64,000 bases of DNA from Poriferisodalis sp965237655 (lineage in GTDB: Bacteria; Actinomycetota; Acidimicrobiia; Acidimicrobiales; Poriferisodalaceae). The stretch is taken from positions 992,001-1,056,000 of the forward strand of contig NZ_CBDEGB010000001.1 of the NCBI RefSeq assembly GCF_965237655.1. Reading direction: 5' to 3'. Of the stretch, positions 25,988-34,245 are shown piece by piece; the stretch's first letter is position 1; every line of letters starts with the position of its first letter. The notes under the pieces are model-generated. The model worked only from the letters and a program-made list of their open reading frames with translations, had not been told where the DNA came from and did no database searches. A program made the translations under genes and the position numbers.

Positions 25988-26104
25988 TCAGTCATCGTGT
26001 CGGTCATGTCCCAGTGCCTCCTGCTGCGCTCGCTTCTGCTTGCCCCAGTACCCGGCGGCCGCAACCAGCAGGTACATGACGACGATCGCAAGAACGAACT
26101 GCAT
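25988..26104 (-). CDS. Single-pass membrane mini-protein (38 aa)
   Basis: MQFVLAIVVMYLLVAAAGYW forms one transmembrane helix and is followed by a basic, Gln-rich tail. An in-frame GTG at 26119, five codons upstream and close to the amt stop, is an alternative start. It directly follows amt and opens the series of small membrane proteins. Such short helices next to carriers are often regulatory subunits; the role here is inferred. Confidence 0.6.
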   Translation of the reverse strand: MQFVLAIVVMYLLVAAAGYWGKQKRAQQEALGHDRHDD

Positions 26105-26124
26105 CCACGAGGCGGACACCCGAC

Positions 26125-27513
26125 TTAGCGGTTGGCGGCGAGGTCGGCCCGCAGCGTTTCTTCTGCGGAACTCTCCGACCCGTCGGCGTGGATGATGGGC
26201 TCATCGGCTCGGCCGAACTCCGGATAGAAGTCCGTTTCGAACTCGGCCATGTCGAGGCCCTCGACCTCCACCTCGGGCGGCACCCGAAGCAGATTCAGCT
26301 TCTTCAGGATGAAGGATGCGAAGTACCCGGTGACGAACGACAATGCGAAGATTGCCGCTGCGCCAACGAGCTGGCCCAGGATGGTGGTCTTCACCCCTGC
26401 GGGTCCTGTCGGGTAGCCCGCAGCGAAGATGCCGACGGCCATGACGCCCCAGAATCCCATGACACCGTGGACTGCCACCGCTCCGACAGCATCGTCGATG
26501 CGGGCCTTTTGCTCGATCCAGCTGCCCACCATGAAGGCGGCACCGGCGGAGAAGAAGGCGAGGATCAGCACCAGGTTCGGGCTGTAGATGTCGGCGCCTG
26601 CCGACACAGCCACGACCCCGGCGAGACCTCCGGAGATGGTCCAGAACGGATCGCCCTTGCTGAAGATGTAGCCGCCTGCGAATCCGCCTGCGAAGCCCAT
26701 CGTGATGGTGTAGGTGATCGCCGACAACGTGGCCGGGTTGAAGTAGATGTTCGCCCAACCCGGAGTGGTGTCGGCCGTGATGGCCAGGCACGCCGCGTAG
26801 AAGGCGTAGAAGGCCGTGAAGATGATCATCAGCCCCATCAACGTCAGATGGAGGTTGTGGGGCTTGAAGGCCCGTGTACCGCCATTGCTGTCGTACCGGC
26901 CGATTCTTGGCCCGAGGTTGAATAGCACCCCGAGGGCGAAGATTCCGGCGACGCCGTGGACCACGCCTGAAGCGGCGAAGTCGTGGTATCCGAAGTGGAC
27001 AGTCAGCCAGCCGCCGTAGCTCCAGCCCCAAGCGGCCGCAACCACCCAGACGATGCCGCCCATCAGGGCGGTGAGCCAGAGGTAGGCCGAAATTCGGATT
27101 CGCTCTAGCACCGAGCCGGACATGATCGAACCGGTTGTCCAAGAGAACAGCACGAAGGCTGCCCAGAAGACGCCGGTGATGTTGTCACCGAGGTTCGGTC
27201 CCGCAGTACCGTCCCAGGGCAGGCCGTACTGGTCGCCGCAAAAAAACAGATCCGCAAGTCCTGCGGGGCTGTTGCCGCTGGTGGTCCCTGTGAACTTCAG
27301 GCCCTCCTGCATGCAGAAGTAGACGTACCAACCGACGTAGTAGAACGTCGGCGTCACTACGGCGATCGTCATGATGTTCTTCATCGCCGTCGACATGATG
27401 TTCTTGCGTCGGCTGACGCCTGCCTCGTAGGTCATGAAACCTACGTGCAGCAGCCACATGATCGCGACAGTGAAGAAGTAATAAGCCTCCGTGAACACAA
27501 CAGACGTGTCCAT
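26125..27513 (-). CDS. amt: Amt-family ammonium / methylamine transporter
   Basis: 462 residues with about 11 membrane segments. The twin-histidine pore is visible in HDFAASGVVHGVAGI and VGAVAVHGVMGFWGV, with the family motif EAGVSRRKNIMSTAMKN near the N-terminus. The start at 27513 follows GAGGGGAGG; the longer frame from 27555 adds unlikely residues. The hydrophilic C-terminus ends SSAEETLRADLAANR. As first gene of the amt-(small proteins)-tdm-tmm operon it may carry methylated amines as well as ammonium. The upstream 230 bases contain several palindromes. Confidence 0.9.
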   Translation of the reverse strand: MDTSVVFTEAYYFFTVAIMWLLHVGFMTYEAGVSRRKNIMSTAMKNIMTIAVVTPTFYYVGWYVYFCMQEGLKFTGTTSGNSPAGLADLFFCGDQYGLPWDGTAGPNLGDNITGVFWAAFVLFSWTTGSIMSGSVLERIRISAYLWLTALMGGIVWVVAAAWGWSYGGWLTVHFGYHDFAASGVVHGVAGIFALGVLFNLGPRIGRYDSNGGTRAFKPHNLHLTLMGLMIIFTAFYAFYAACLAITADTTPGWANIYFNPATLSAITYTITMGFAGGFAGGYIFSKGDPFWTISGGLAGVVAVSAGADIYSPNLVLILAFFSAGAAFMVGSWIEQKARIDDAVGAVAVHGVMGFWGVMAVGIFAAGYPTGPAGVKTTILGQLVGAAAIFALSFVTGYFASFILKKLNLLRVPPEVEVEGLDMAEFETDFYPEFGRADEPIIHADGSESSAEETLRADLAANR

Positions 27514-27567
27514 CGCGCCTCCCCTCGTTTTGGTTTGCGCTTGAGTTCCAAACAACCCGGCGCCAGA

Positions 27568-27629
27568 CCAATTGGATGAGACCGTAACACGTTCGCAATG
27601 TTCGCCTGAACATCACCCACCCGATGGGT
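27568..27629. promoter_or_regulatory. Cluster of palindromes upstream of amt
   Basis: Three dyads lie 55-116 bases before the amt start: CCAATTGG at 27568-27575, ATGTTC-GCCT-GAACAT at 27598-27613, and ACCC-GAT-GGGT at 27619-27629. The middle one is the best operator candidate. The XRE-cupin regulator encoded upstream is a likely ligand. Confidence 0.45.
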
Positions 27630-27742
27630 TGATATTGAACCTCGCGGACGGTTGGCGCGCGAATTCAGCCGGGCAGCCGCGCGCCGCGAGCGACGGAGCA
27701 GCGCTATTGAGCTGAGCCTCGCCGACGACCGTGCGGCGCCGG

Positions 27743-28144
27743 TCAGTTGTCGACAGGCTTGCCGACGTTGACTTGGCGGACCTCCCCGGTGCCGGCGTCC
27801 ACCCAGATGGCTGCGTGTTGGAGGAATTCCTCCGGTCCCCCTTCAGGGTCTTGGACCGTGAAGACAATGACCCACATTGCAGTCGGGGGGAAGCCTTGGC
27901 GGAGAATCTTGGTCTCGGTCCGCTCAGGTGTGAAGGCTCGGGGATGGGTTTCGAGGGCGGCGCGGGCGGTGGCGATGGCCTGGCCCTCCTCGATGTCGAT
28001 TCCAGAACAGCTTCCTGGAAAGAAGACGAGGAAAACGACCAGGATCAGGCCAACCACGATGAGCAGCATCGGGCGCCCCGGCATCGCATTGATGCGGCCG
28101 AGCAGGCCCTTCGGCTTATCGGGTATCGACTCGTGTTCAGGCAT
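27743..28144 (-). CDS. Membrane-anchored protein of unknown function
   Basis: 133 residues: a short cytosolic N-terminus, one transmembrane helix (PMLLIVVGLILVVFLVFF), then an exported domain of about 85 residues resembling a small PepSY-like fold (EEGQAIATARAALETHPRAF… AAIWVDAGTGEVRQVNVG). It is third in the XRE-cupin operon, 32 bases after the preceding gene. The final DAGTGEV segment is typical of PepSY-type domains, but assignment is tentative. Confidence 0.6.
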   Translation of the reverse strand: MPEHESIPDKPKGLLGRINAMPGRPMLLIVVGLILVVFLVFFPGSCSGIDIEEGQAIATARAALETHPRAFTPERTETKILRQGFPPTAMWVIVFTVQDPEGGPEEFLQHAAIWVDAGTGEVRQVNVGKPVDN

Positions 28145-28176
28145 CTTGGCGTCCTACGGCTCGCGAGCTTGAGGGG

Positions 28177-28404
28177 TCAGTCGTCTTGGGGCGGGCGAAC
28201 GACGAAGCGCAGGATCAGGTAGCCCACCACATGAGTGATAGCCACGAAAGACACCCACCACAGTAAGACCGTTTGCCGGTAGCCGCGTTCGCGGCATTCC
28301 CAGTAGGTGAGACCGACTGCCGCGGCCAGGAGGATCCAGAGCCAGATGTTCCGGCGAGCGAAGCCGGTTTCGCTGATCCAGTCGGCGACGAACATCAAGC
28401 CCAT
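28177..28404 (-). CDS. Small two-helix membrane protein
   Basis: 75 residues with two hydrophobic helices (WLWILLAAAVGLTYWEC and LLWWVSFVAITHVVGYLIL). GGGAGGGTGACGCG precedes the ATG, which lies 4 bases after the stop of the XRE-cupin gene, so the two are coupled. Family not recognised. Confidence 0.65.
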   Translation of the reverse strand: MGLMFVADWISETGFARRNIWLWILLAAAVGLTYWECRERGYRQTVLLWWVSFVAITHVVGYLILRFVVRPPQDD

Positions 28405-28408
28405 CGCG

Positions 28409-29119
28409 TCACCCTCCCGCCGCTCCGCGCGGCTCACTGGCGGGGTACACCTTGATGGAGATGAACCGTACCGGCAACTCCACGAGCTCAACCGGGCCGT
28501 GGGCCACCTCGCCGTGGATCTGCATGGTGTCGCCTCTGTTCAGCAGGTAGGCCTTGCCGCCGTAGCCGTAGGAGAGCGACCCATCCAGGACGTGGAGAAA
28601 CTCCACGCCGGGATGCTGGTAGAGCGGGAAGACGCCTCCCGGCTCGATGATGGTGGTGATCATCGGCTCGATGATCCGGTTGGGTCCGCGCAGGGTGCCG
28701 AGGTCTTGGTACAGCCGCTCTGGTCCGCCCCGGTCGTGGTGGATCTCATGGCCCTCGCCCGCCCGAACGATGACCAGGTCGTGCTCCTCGTCGAGGCCCC
28801 GGAACAACGCGGTCACCGGCACCTTGGCTGTTGCCGCCAGGCGCGCAAGCGTCGACAGGCTGGGCGCGCTCTGGCCGTGCTCGATCTTGGAAAGCATCCC
28901 CAGCGAGATGCCGGCGTCAGTGGCGAAGGCCGACATCGTCATGTTCAACGCCTGGCGCAGTTCGCGTACGCGGCTGCCGACCACGCGGCAGAGCTCGGCA
29001 GTGGTGAGCGGCGATTCGATGGCCACCCCCGCGAGGTTCAGCGAGTCGGGATCGCCGAGGACAGGAATCCCCTCGGGGCTCTCCAGCGGGTCCGGGATCG
29101 TTGCCCCGCCACTCGTCAT
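28409..29119 (-). CDS. XRE-family regulator with C-terminal cupin
   Basis: 236 residues. A helix-turn-helix of the XRE/Cro type lies near residues 45-100 (VRELRQALNMTMSAFATDAG, SLGMLSKIEHGQSAPSLSTL) and a cupin sensor domain near 140-230 (GVFPLYQHPGVEFLHVLDGS; LLNRGDTMQIHG). This architecture is common in regulators of amine, amino-acid and sulfonate use. It heads a three-gene operon located just upstream of amt in the same direction, making it the likely regulator of amt-tdm-tmm. Confidence 0.85.
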   Translation of the reverse strand: MTSGGATIPDPLESPEGIPVLGDPDSLNLAGVAIESPLTTAELCRVVGSRVRELRQALNMTMSAFATDAGISLGMLSKIEHGQSAPSLSTLARLAATAKVPVTALFRGLDEEHDLVIVRAGEGHEIHHDRGGPERLYQDLGTLRGPNRIIEPMITTIIEPGGVFPLYQHPGVEFLHVLDGSLSYGYGGKAYLLNRGDTMQIHGEVAHGPVELVELPVRFISIKVYPASEPRGAAGG

Positions 29120-29205
29120 CGCCCCGATAGTGCCAGATAGCGGCTGTGAACCGTAACGGGCCGACCCAATGTGCTTTGGCCGGCTGAACGCGTTGGGGCT
29201 CAGAC

Positions 29206-30186
29206 TCAGACTCCGGCTGCTATGGCGAAGGTGCGCAGCTCGCGCTCGACGTCGCCCATCGGCTGGAACGAGACCTCAGTGATGCCAGCGGCGGCGAGCC
29301 GATCCATACGCTCGGGCACCTCGGCGGCATGGCACACGAACGGGGCAATGCGCAGCGACTCAGGCGTGAGGACCTGGCGATCGATGGCGTTCAACTGGGT
29401 GAGGTGACCTTCGTGGAGCGACAGGTGAATGGTCGCGGGGTCCATGTCCCCAGTGATCTCGGCGAAGTGCTCAGCATTCGGCAACGTGCCGAGCCGGGCG
29501 TCGCGTTGTTCCAGAAACGCGTGGTACGCCACGCTGACACCGGGGCCGGCGGTGTCCATCACGCGAGGGGACTCGATCGATTCGTCGTCGTCCATGATCG
29601 TGCCGAAGCCGAGCAGGATGACGTCGTCGATCCCGTTGTAGTCGTCATCAGAACGGGGTCGTGAGGTGAACACGCCGGCGCCCATCTCGGCGGCCGCGGC
29701 GAGCCCTCGGGGGCCGTTCACGCCCAGGATCCACGGCACCTCGATGGGTCGCTCAACTGCTTGGCCGCGCCAGTGCAGCATCCGCGTCGCCCTGCCGTCG
29801 ACCTCGACAATCTCGCCCCGAAGCAGTGCTTGCACGTCGGTGACCATGCCCCCGAAGTCGACCCAGCGCAACGGCTTTTGACCCATGGCCCGGCGGCCCG
29901 TGAAGCCGGTGCCGGCGCCGACGATCACCCGGTCGGCACCGACCAGGCCAACCAGCGTTGCGATAGCCGAGGCGGTAGTGAGGCGATGGCGCAGCGACGG
30001 GATGAGCACGCCCGGTCCGAGACGGATGCGCTCGGTGCGAATCGCCGCGAGTGCGAGTGTCATCCAGACGTCGAGCTGCAGCGCAGGGGTGTCGTAGACC
30101 CACGCGGTCTCGTAGCCCAACTCCTCGGCCAGCACGATGTGGTCGGGTGTCTCGGGAACGGGCGGAAACGCAGCGGAGATCTTCAT
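29206..30186 (-). CDS. LLM-class (F420-type) oxidoreductase
   Basis: 326 residues, a luciferase-like monooxygenase fold probably using coenzyme F420. Motifs include HIVLAEELGYETAWVYDTPA, IRLGPGVLIPSLRHRL and GADRVIVGAGTGFTGRRAMG. The start at MKISAAFPPVP fits the family; the longer frame from 30333 is rejected. The substrate is unknown. It diverges from the truncated PPOX gene, a frequent F420 partner family. Confidence 0.8.
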   Translation of the reverse strand: MKISAAFPPVPETPDHIVLAEELGYETAWVYDTPALQLDVWMTLALAAIRTERIRLGPGVLIPSLRHRLTTASAIATLVGLVGADRVIVGAGTGFTGRRAMGQKPLRWVDFGGMVTDVQALLRGEIVEVDGRATRMLHWRGQAVERPIEVPWILGVNGPRGLAAAAEMGAGVFTSRPRSDDDYNGIDDVILLGFGTIMDDDESIESPRVMDTAGPGVSVAYHAFLEQRDARLGTLPNAEHFAEITGDMDPATIHLSLHEGHLTQLNAIDRQVLTPESLRIAPFVCHAAEVPERMDRLAAAGITEVSFQPMGDVERELRTFAIAAGV

Positions 30187-30254
30187 GGCGGCAGTCTCGC
30201 GGACCGAGCCGAACTCCACTGAATTGACGATGCGGTGTGTGCGACGCTGTGCCC

Positions 30255-30533
30255 ATGGAGATCTCCAAGGCACTCGACTACGTGCGCAAGAACGACCGGG
30301 GAGTTCTGGCGACCAAGGCGCGCGACGGGACACCGCAGCTGTCGCCGGTGACGGTCGCAGTCGTCGACGACACGGTGGTGATGAGCACCCGCGACACGGC
30401 CTTCAAGACCAAGAACCTGCATTGCGACCCGCAGTCCTGGCTGTGCGTGTTCCCCGAGAAGTGGTTGGGCCGATGGGTCCAGCTCGAGTGCCAAGCCGAG
30501 ATCATTTCCGGCGAGGCTGGCCTGCTGCCGTGA
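30255..30533 (+). CDS. PPOX-class F420-dependent protein, C-terminally truncated
   Basis: 92 residues of a split-barrel flavin/F420-binding protein (EISKALDYVRKNDRGVLATK, GTPQLSPVTVAVVDDTVVMS, KTKNLHCDPQSWLCVF). Family members usually run to about 130-140 residues; this one ends after EIISGEAGLLP, losing the last strands and helix. It is probably a broken or minimal version. It converges with the MBL-fold gene 23 bases away, so the tail may have been deleted at that junction. Confidence 0.65.
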   Translation: MEISKALDYVRKNDRGVLATKARDGTPQLSPVTVAVVDDTVVMSTRDTAFKTKNLHCDPQSWLCVFPEKWLGRWVQLECQAEIISGEAGLLP

Positions 30534-30556
30534 CGGCGTCTCAGTTCGGGCGGGGT

Positions 30557-31468
30557 TCAATACCAGTCGTAGGCGGCGAGGGGTCGCTGCGCCCAACCGG
30601 CTCGGCCGGTCTGGCGCATTTCGTCGCCGAGGCTCGACATCTGGTCGGCGTACAGATCGGTTCCGACGTCGTTCCACGAGCCGTGTCCGGCGAACACCCA
30701 CTCGACACGGAGCGTCGAGAGCAGGTCCATCGAGCCGGCGAGCTCGTCCCACGAGTGGAAGGTCTGCTCGGGAAAGACGTCCAGCTCGTGCCGGCGGTGG
30801 TTCCAATGCAGCGTGTCGCCGGTGAACAGCCACCGGTCGTCGACGTGGAAGACGACCGAGCCTTCGGTGTGGCCCGGCACCGGGATGGCGACGATCCCCG
30901 GAGAGATCAAGGCGGGGTCGTCGCCGTCGAGGATCACGGTGGCGTAGGGAGCGGCGTCCGCGTCGGCCGCATGAATCCACACCTCCGCGCCATAACGCTC
31001 GGCCCACCGGTCGGCGTCGGCGACATCGTCGCGGTGACTGAGCAGCACGTGCCGGATGCCGCCGAGGTCGTCCACTCCTTCGGCCAAGCCGCGCAGGTAC
31101 CGAGGCGAGTCGACCATGAGATTTCCGTCTGGCCGTTCAACGAGGTACGAGTGCGCCCCGAATGAGGATCGAGCGTTGTGCCCGAGCGCCAACACACCGG
31201 GTGTCAGCTCGTAGGGGAATGGCCGGATGGGCGGGCGGCGGATGTCAAGGTTGCCGATCGACTGCGTCGGGCAAGCCTCGGCCGCTCGCCACAACGCGGC
31301 AGTCTCGGCTGGGCTCTCCGGTTGGCGCGCCAGGTACGAGAGCCCGCTGTCGTCCATCTCGATGAGACCGGGAGCCCAGTGCCGGGCGACATCGCACCGG
31401 ATGCAGCGCGTGTCGACGAACCATGGCCCGTCGACGTTGTCAGTGTGAGCCATATCGGCACGTGCCAT
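30557..31468 (-). CDS. Ferredoxin-like domain + metallo-beta-lactamase-fold hydrolase
   Basis: 303 residues. Residues about 10-75 look like a divergent single-cluster ferredoxin (FVDTRCIRCDVARHWAPGLI … ACPTQSIGN, with only part of the usual Cys set). The rest is an MBL hydrolase with SHRDDVADADRW as the metal motif, PGHTEGSVVFHVDDRWLFTGD and VFAGHGSW. The ATG at 31468 has AGGGGG eight bases upstream. Substrate unknown. Confidence 0.75.
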   Translation of the reverse strand: MARADMAHTDNVDGPWFVDTRCIRCDVARHWAPGLIEMDDSGLSYLARQPESPAETAALWRAAEACPTQSIGNLDIRRPPIRPFPYELTPGVLALGHNARSSFGAHSYLVERPDGNLMVDSPRYLRGLAEGVDDLGGIRHVLLSHRDDVADADRWAERYGAEVWIHAADADAAPYATVILDGDDPALISPGIVAIPVPGHTEGSVVFHVDDRWLFTGDTLHWNHRRHELDVFPEQTFHSWDELAGSMDLLSTLRVEWVFAGHGSWNDVGTDLYADQMSSLGDEMRQTGRAGWAQRPLAAYDWY

Positions 31469-31553
31469 CGCTTGCACCCCCTAGTGGCTCTCGCTCGAAT
31501 ACTAAGTACGCCCCGCCGCTACGCGCGCATTTCTACGGTTGGCGAGCGGAGCG

Positions 31554-32012
31554 TCAGGCCGCGCTCACCTGCCATTGGACGAGGGTGAAGGGCGGGCCGC
31601 CGTCGTCGTGGTCTTCGAAGACGGCCTCGACGTCGCTGCCGATGACGATGTCGGCCATCGGGTCGCCGAGGAGGTTGCCGATCATCCGCAGGTTGTCGGC
31701 ATGGGGGAGTTCGACGAGCACCACGATGTAGGGGCCGTGGTCAGCGAGCGCCGGATGCACCGGGTGATAGACGCGCTGCCATGAGTAGATGCGGGCGGTG
31801 GGCTCGACGGACACCCATTCGACGTCGAGTGACTGGCAGGCGTGGCACATCCACTCGGGACCCCACTGGTGGGTGCCGCAATCGGCGCAGCGCTGGACTC
31901 GCAGCTCGTGTTCGCGGGTGCCCTCCCAGTACGGAAGGTCGAGGCCGTCGCGCATGGGTGCCGGCTGCGTCAGGCCCTTCGGTAGGTAGGTGGAGCCGGA
32001 GAGGGTGCTCAT
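31554..32012 (-). CDS. DUF35 / Zn-ribbon OB-fold acyl-CoA-associated protein
   Basis: 152 residues. A rubredoxin-like zinc ribbon (CADCGTHQWGPEWMCHACQ) is followed by an OB-fold (IYSWQRVYHPVHP, YIVVLVELPHADNLRMIGNL). These proteins bind thiolase-like enzymes and acyl-CoA. The start at 32012 overlaps the thiolase stop (ATGA), giving the usual thiolase-DUF35 pair. Confidence 0.85.
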   Translation of the reverse strand: MSTLSGSTYLPKGLTQPAPMRDGLDLPYWEGTREHELRVQRCADCGTHQWGPEWMCHACQSLDVEWVSVEPTARIYSWQRVYHPVHPALADHGPYIVVLVELPHADNLRMIGNLLGDPMADIVIGSDVEAVFEDHDDGGPPFTLVQWQVSAA

Positions 32013-33178
32013 CCGAGTGCCTCGGCCGTGCCGTAGATGGCGGTCGATGCAATCTCGACCATCGGGCCGGCGTTCGAGAGCGACACCTTTACATTGGGCA
32101 CCTGATTGGTTGAGTCGCCGCGCACCTGGCGTACCGCTTCGATCTGCATCCCGAGACCGTGCATGTAGCACTCGGCCAGATTGCCGCCGCTGGTGTTCAG
32201 CGGGAGCGAGCCACCGTCGGCACGCAGGTTCTCGAACGTCAAGACCTCGTTGGCGTTCTCGTAGGTGCACAGGCCGTGCTCGATGAGGCTCATCACCACG
32301 GCGCCGGTGAAGTTCTCGTAGCTCTGCACAACGTCGACATCTTCAGGGGTCACGCCTGCCTGTTCGTACAGATGCTGTGCCGCGAACTTGAAGCTGGACG
32401 TGGCGTAATCGGTCGGGTTGTGGGCCCACGCGCCGGAGCGGTGCCCGCCGCTCTGCTGGGCTGCGAGCACCAGCACAGGCGTGTCGCTGAGATTGGCGGT
32501 CAGCTCGGCGGACGTGATGATCATCGCGGCGGCACCGTCGTTCTCCAGGCAGCAGTCGTACAGGCGGAAGGGCTCGGTGATCCAGCGCGACGAGTCGTAC
32601 GTCTCGGCATCCAATGGCCGGCCGTGCATGACCGCTCTGGGGTTGTTCTGCGCGTGGTGGTACGCGGCGAGGGCCACAGCGCGCATCGTGGATCGGTCGA
32701 TGCCGTGTTCGTGCATGAGCCGGGTGGTGCGCATTGCGTAGGTCTGAGCTGGGCTCATGACGCCGTAGGGGATGGTGTAGGCGTACTCGCCGCTGATCGC
32801 CGGCCGCCGGCTGCCCTGGCCGAACCGTCCGAACTGCCCCTGGGCGAGACCCCGGTAGGCCACCACGACGTCCGCCGAGCCGGCGAGCACCGCGCCGGCG
32901 GCGTTCTGCACGACACCGGCTGCGCCGCCCCCGCCGCCGCCCCACTGCATGTTCGAATACCTCAGCTCGGAGAGGCCCAGCGCATTCGCCAGCCGGGCCG
33001 GGGTGTTGCGGTCGTTGCTGTAGGAGCAGAAGCCGTCGATCTCACGTGGCTTGATGCCGGCGTCGGTGCAAGCGGCGAGGATCGCCTTGAGCACCAGCAC
33101 GAATTCAGGGTCGGGCGACTGGCCTCGCTTGAAGTAGGTGGTCTCGCCGACACCCGCGATAGCGGTTCGACCGCGCAT
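32009..33178 (-). CDS. Thiolase-like (SCP-x / lipid-transfer type) protein
   Basis: 389 residues. It has the thiolase fold (TAIAGVGETTYFKRG, DIVV-type SADVVVAYRGLAQGQ, LNTSGGNLAECYMHGLGMQ). The usual nucleophilic Cys context is replaced by a Gly-run (MQWGGGGGGAAGVVQNAAG), as in many SCP-x-related non-decarboxylating thiolases paired with DUF35. It probably acts in sterol or acyl side-chain cleavage. An in-frame GTG at 33199 is another possible start. Confidence 0.82.
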   Translation of the reverse strand: MRGRTAIAGVGETTYFKRGQSPDPEFVLVLKAILAACTDAGIKPREIDGFCSYSNDRNTPARLANALGLSELRYSNMQWGGGGGGAAGVVQNAAGAVLAGSADVVVAYRGLAQGQFGRFGQGSRRPAISGEYAYTIPYGVMSPAQTYAMRTTRLMHEHGIDRSTMRAVALAAYHHAQNNPRAVMHGRPLDAETYDSSRWITEPFRLYDCCLENDGAAAMIITSAELTANLSDTPVLVLAAQQSGGHRSGAWAHNPTDYATSSFKFAAQHLYEQAGVTPEDVDVVQSYENFTGAVVMSLIEHGLCTYENANEVLTFENLRADGGSLPLNTSGGNLAECYMHGLGMQIEAVRQVRGDSTNQVPNVKVSLSNAGPMVEIASTAIYGTAEALG

Positions 33179-33318
33179 CCCTTGACCCGAAGCACTCACG
33201 GCGCAAACCGTAGCCAAGTGATGCCCGGTGCCGCCCGAGTGTGGAGCGGCACAGCGCAACCGGACGTCGGCTGCCGATCCGGTGGTTGTCGTGGCTCGAT
33301 GGGCTAGAAACAGAGCCG

Positions 33319-33606
33319 ATGTCCGACGACGAGCTCGCTGCTTACCGCCGCAGCATCGACGAGGTCGACGGTGCCCTGGTGCGCCTGTTGGCCGAGAGAT
33401 TCCGCATCACGCATGCCGTCGGCGTGCACAAGGCGGCCCACGGCATGGCGCCGATCGATCTGGTACGTGAGCAAGAGCAGATCGACGGGTTGCGCCAGCT
33501 CGCCGCCGAGGAGGGCCTCGATCCCGACTTCTGTGAGAAGTTTGTGCGCTTCGTGATGGATGAAGTCATCCGCAACCACGTTCGTATCGTCGAGACAGAC
33601 TCCTGA
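33319..33606 (+). CDS. Chorismate mutase (AroQ type)
   Basis: 95 residues, all-helical. MSDDELAAYRRSIDEVDGAL and LLAERFRITHAVGVHKA match the first helix of AroQ mutases with the catalytic Arg and Lys positions (R near residue 11 and K near 39), and a C-terminal helix with DFCEKFVRFVMDEVIRNH. It would convert chorismate to prephenate for Phe/Tyr synthesis. A monofunctional single gene, divergent from the thiolase. Confidence 0.82.
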   Translation: MSDDELAAYRRSIDEVDGALVRLLAERFRITHAVGVHKAAHGMAPIDLVREQEQIDGLRQLAAEEGLDPDFCEKFVRFVMDEVIRNHVRIVETDS

Positions 33607-33645
33607 GGGCCCCTCCTGACGTCCCTCGGCTCCCCTGACGACGGC

Positions 33646-34245
33646 TCAGCGTGAGGCGATGACGGTGACGCCGACGTCGGCGAGCTGGGTACGGGCTGCG
33701 GCCTCAGTCTCTGGTGCAACCGACGCAGAGAAGTCCTCGAGCACCGTGACGGCGTAGCCGTTGGCAGCTGCATCGACAGCGGTGGCGCGCACACAGTGGT
33801 CGAACGCCAGCCCGACGACGTCAACGTCGGTCACCCCCGCAGCGGCCAACACCTCGTCCAGCGTCCGGCCGTTGTCGTCGATTCCTTCGAAGCCCGAATA
33901 TGCCGCGGCCCCCATGCCCTTGCGCACGCTGGCGCCGATCCGGTCACTGACAGGATCGAGGCTCGGATGCACTTCCGCTTCCGCAGTGCCGGCTACTCCG
34001 TGCGGCGGCCACGTGTCGACGAAATCGGGTTCGTCGCTGAAGTGGTCGCCGGGATCGACGTGCCAGTCCTGGGTGGTGACCACCAAGTCGTAGCCATGGT
34101 CGCCGGCCAACAGGTCTGCCAACCGCGAGGCAACGGAGTTGCCGCCCTCGACGGGAAGGGCGCCGCCCTCGCAAAAGGTGGGCTGCACATCCACGACGAG
34201 CAGGGCCGTACGCGACTGCTCGCGCTGGATTGGGTTCTGAGCCAT
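33646..34245 (-). CDS. Isochorismatase-family hydrolase (nicotinamidase-like)
   Basis: 199 residues. The cysteine-hydrolase triad is recognisable: D in LLVVDVQPTFCEGGALPV, K in GASVRKGMGAAAYSGFEG and the nucleophilic Cys in VVGLAFDHCVRATAVDA; VTTQDWHVDPGDHF supplies the metal-site His pair of nicotinamidases. It probably deamidates nicotinamide for NAD salvage. AGGAGAGC precedes the ATG. Confidence 0.82.
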   Translation of the reverse strand: MAQNPIQREQSRTALLVVDVQPTFCEGGALPVEGGNSVASRLADLLAGDHGYDLVVTTQDWHVDPGDHFSDEPDFVDTWPPHGVAGTAEAEVHPSLDPVSDRIGASVRKGMGAAAYSGFEGIDDNGRTLDEVLAAAGVTDVDVVGLAFDHCVRATAVDAAANGYAVTVLEDFSASVAPETEAAARTQLADVGVTVIASR

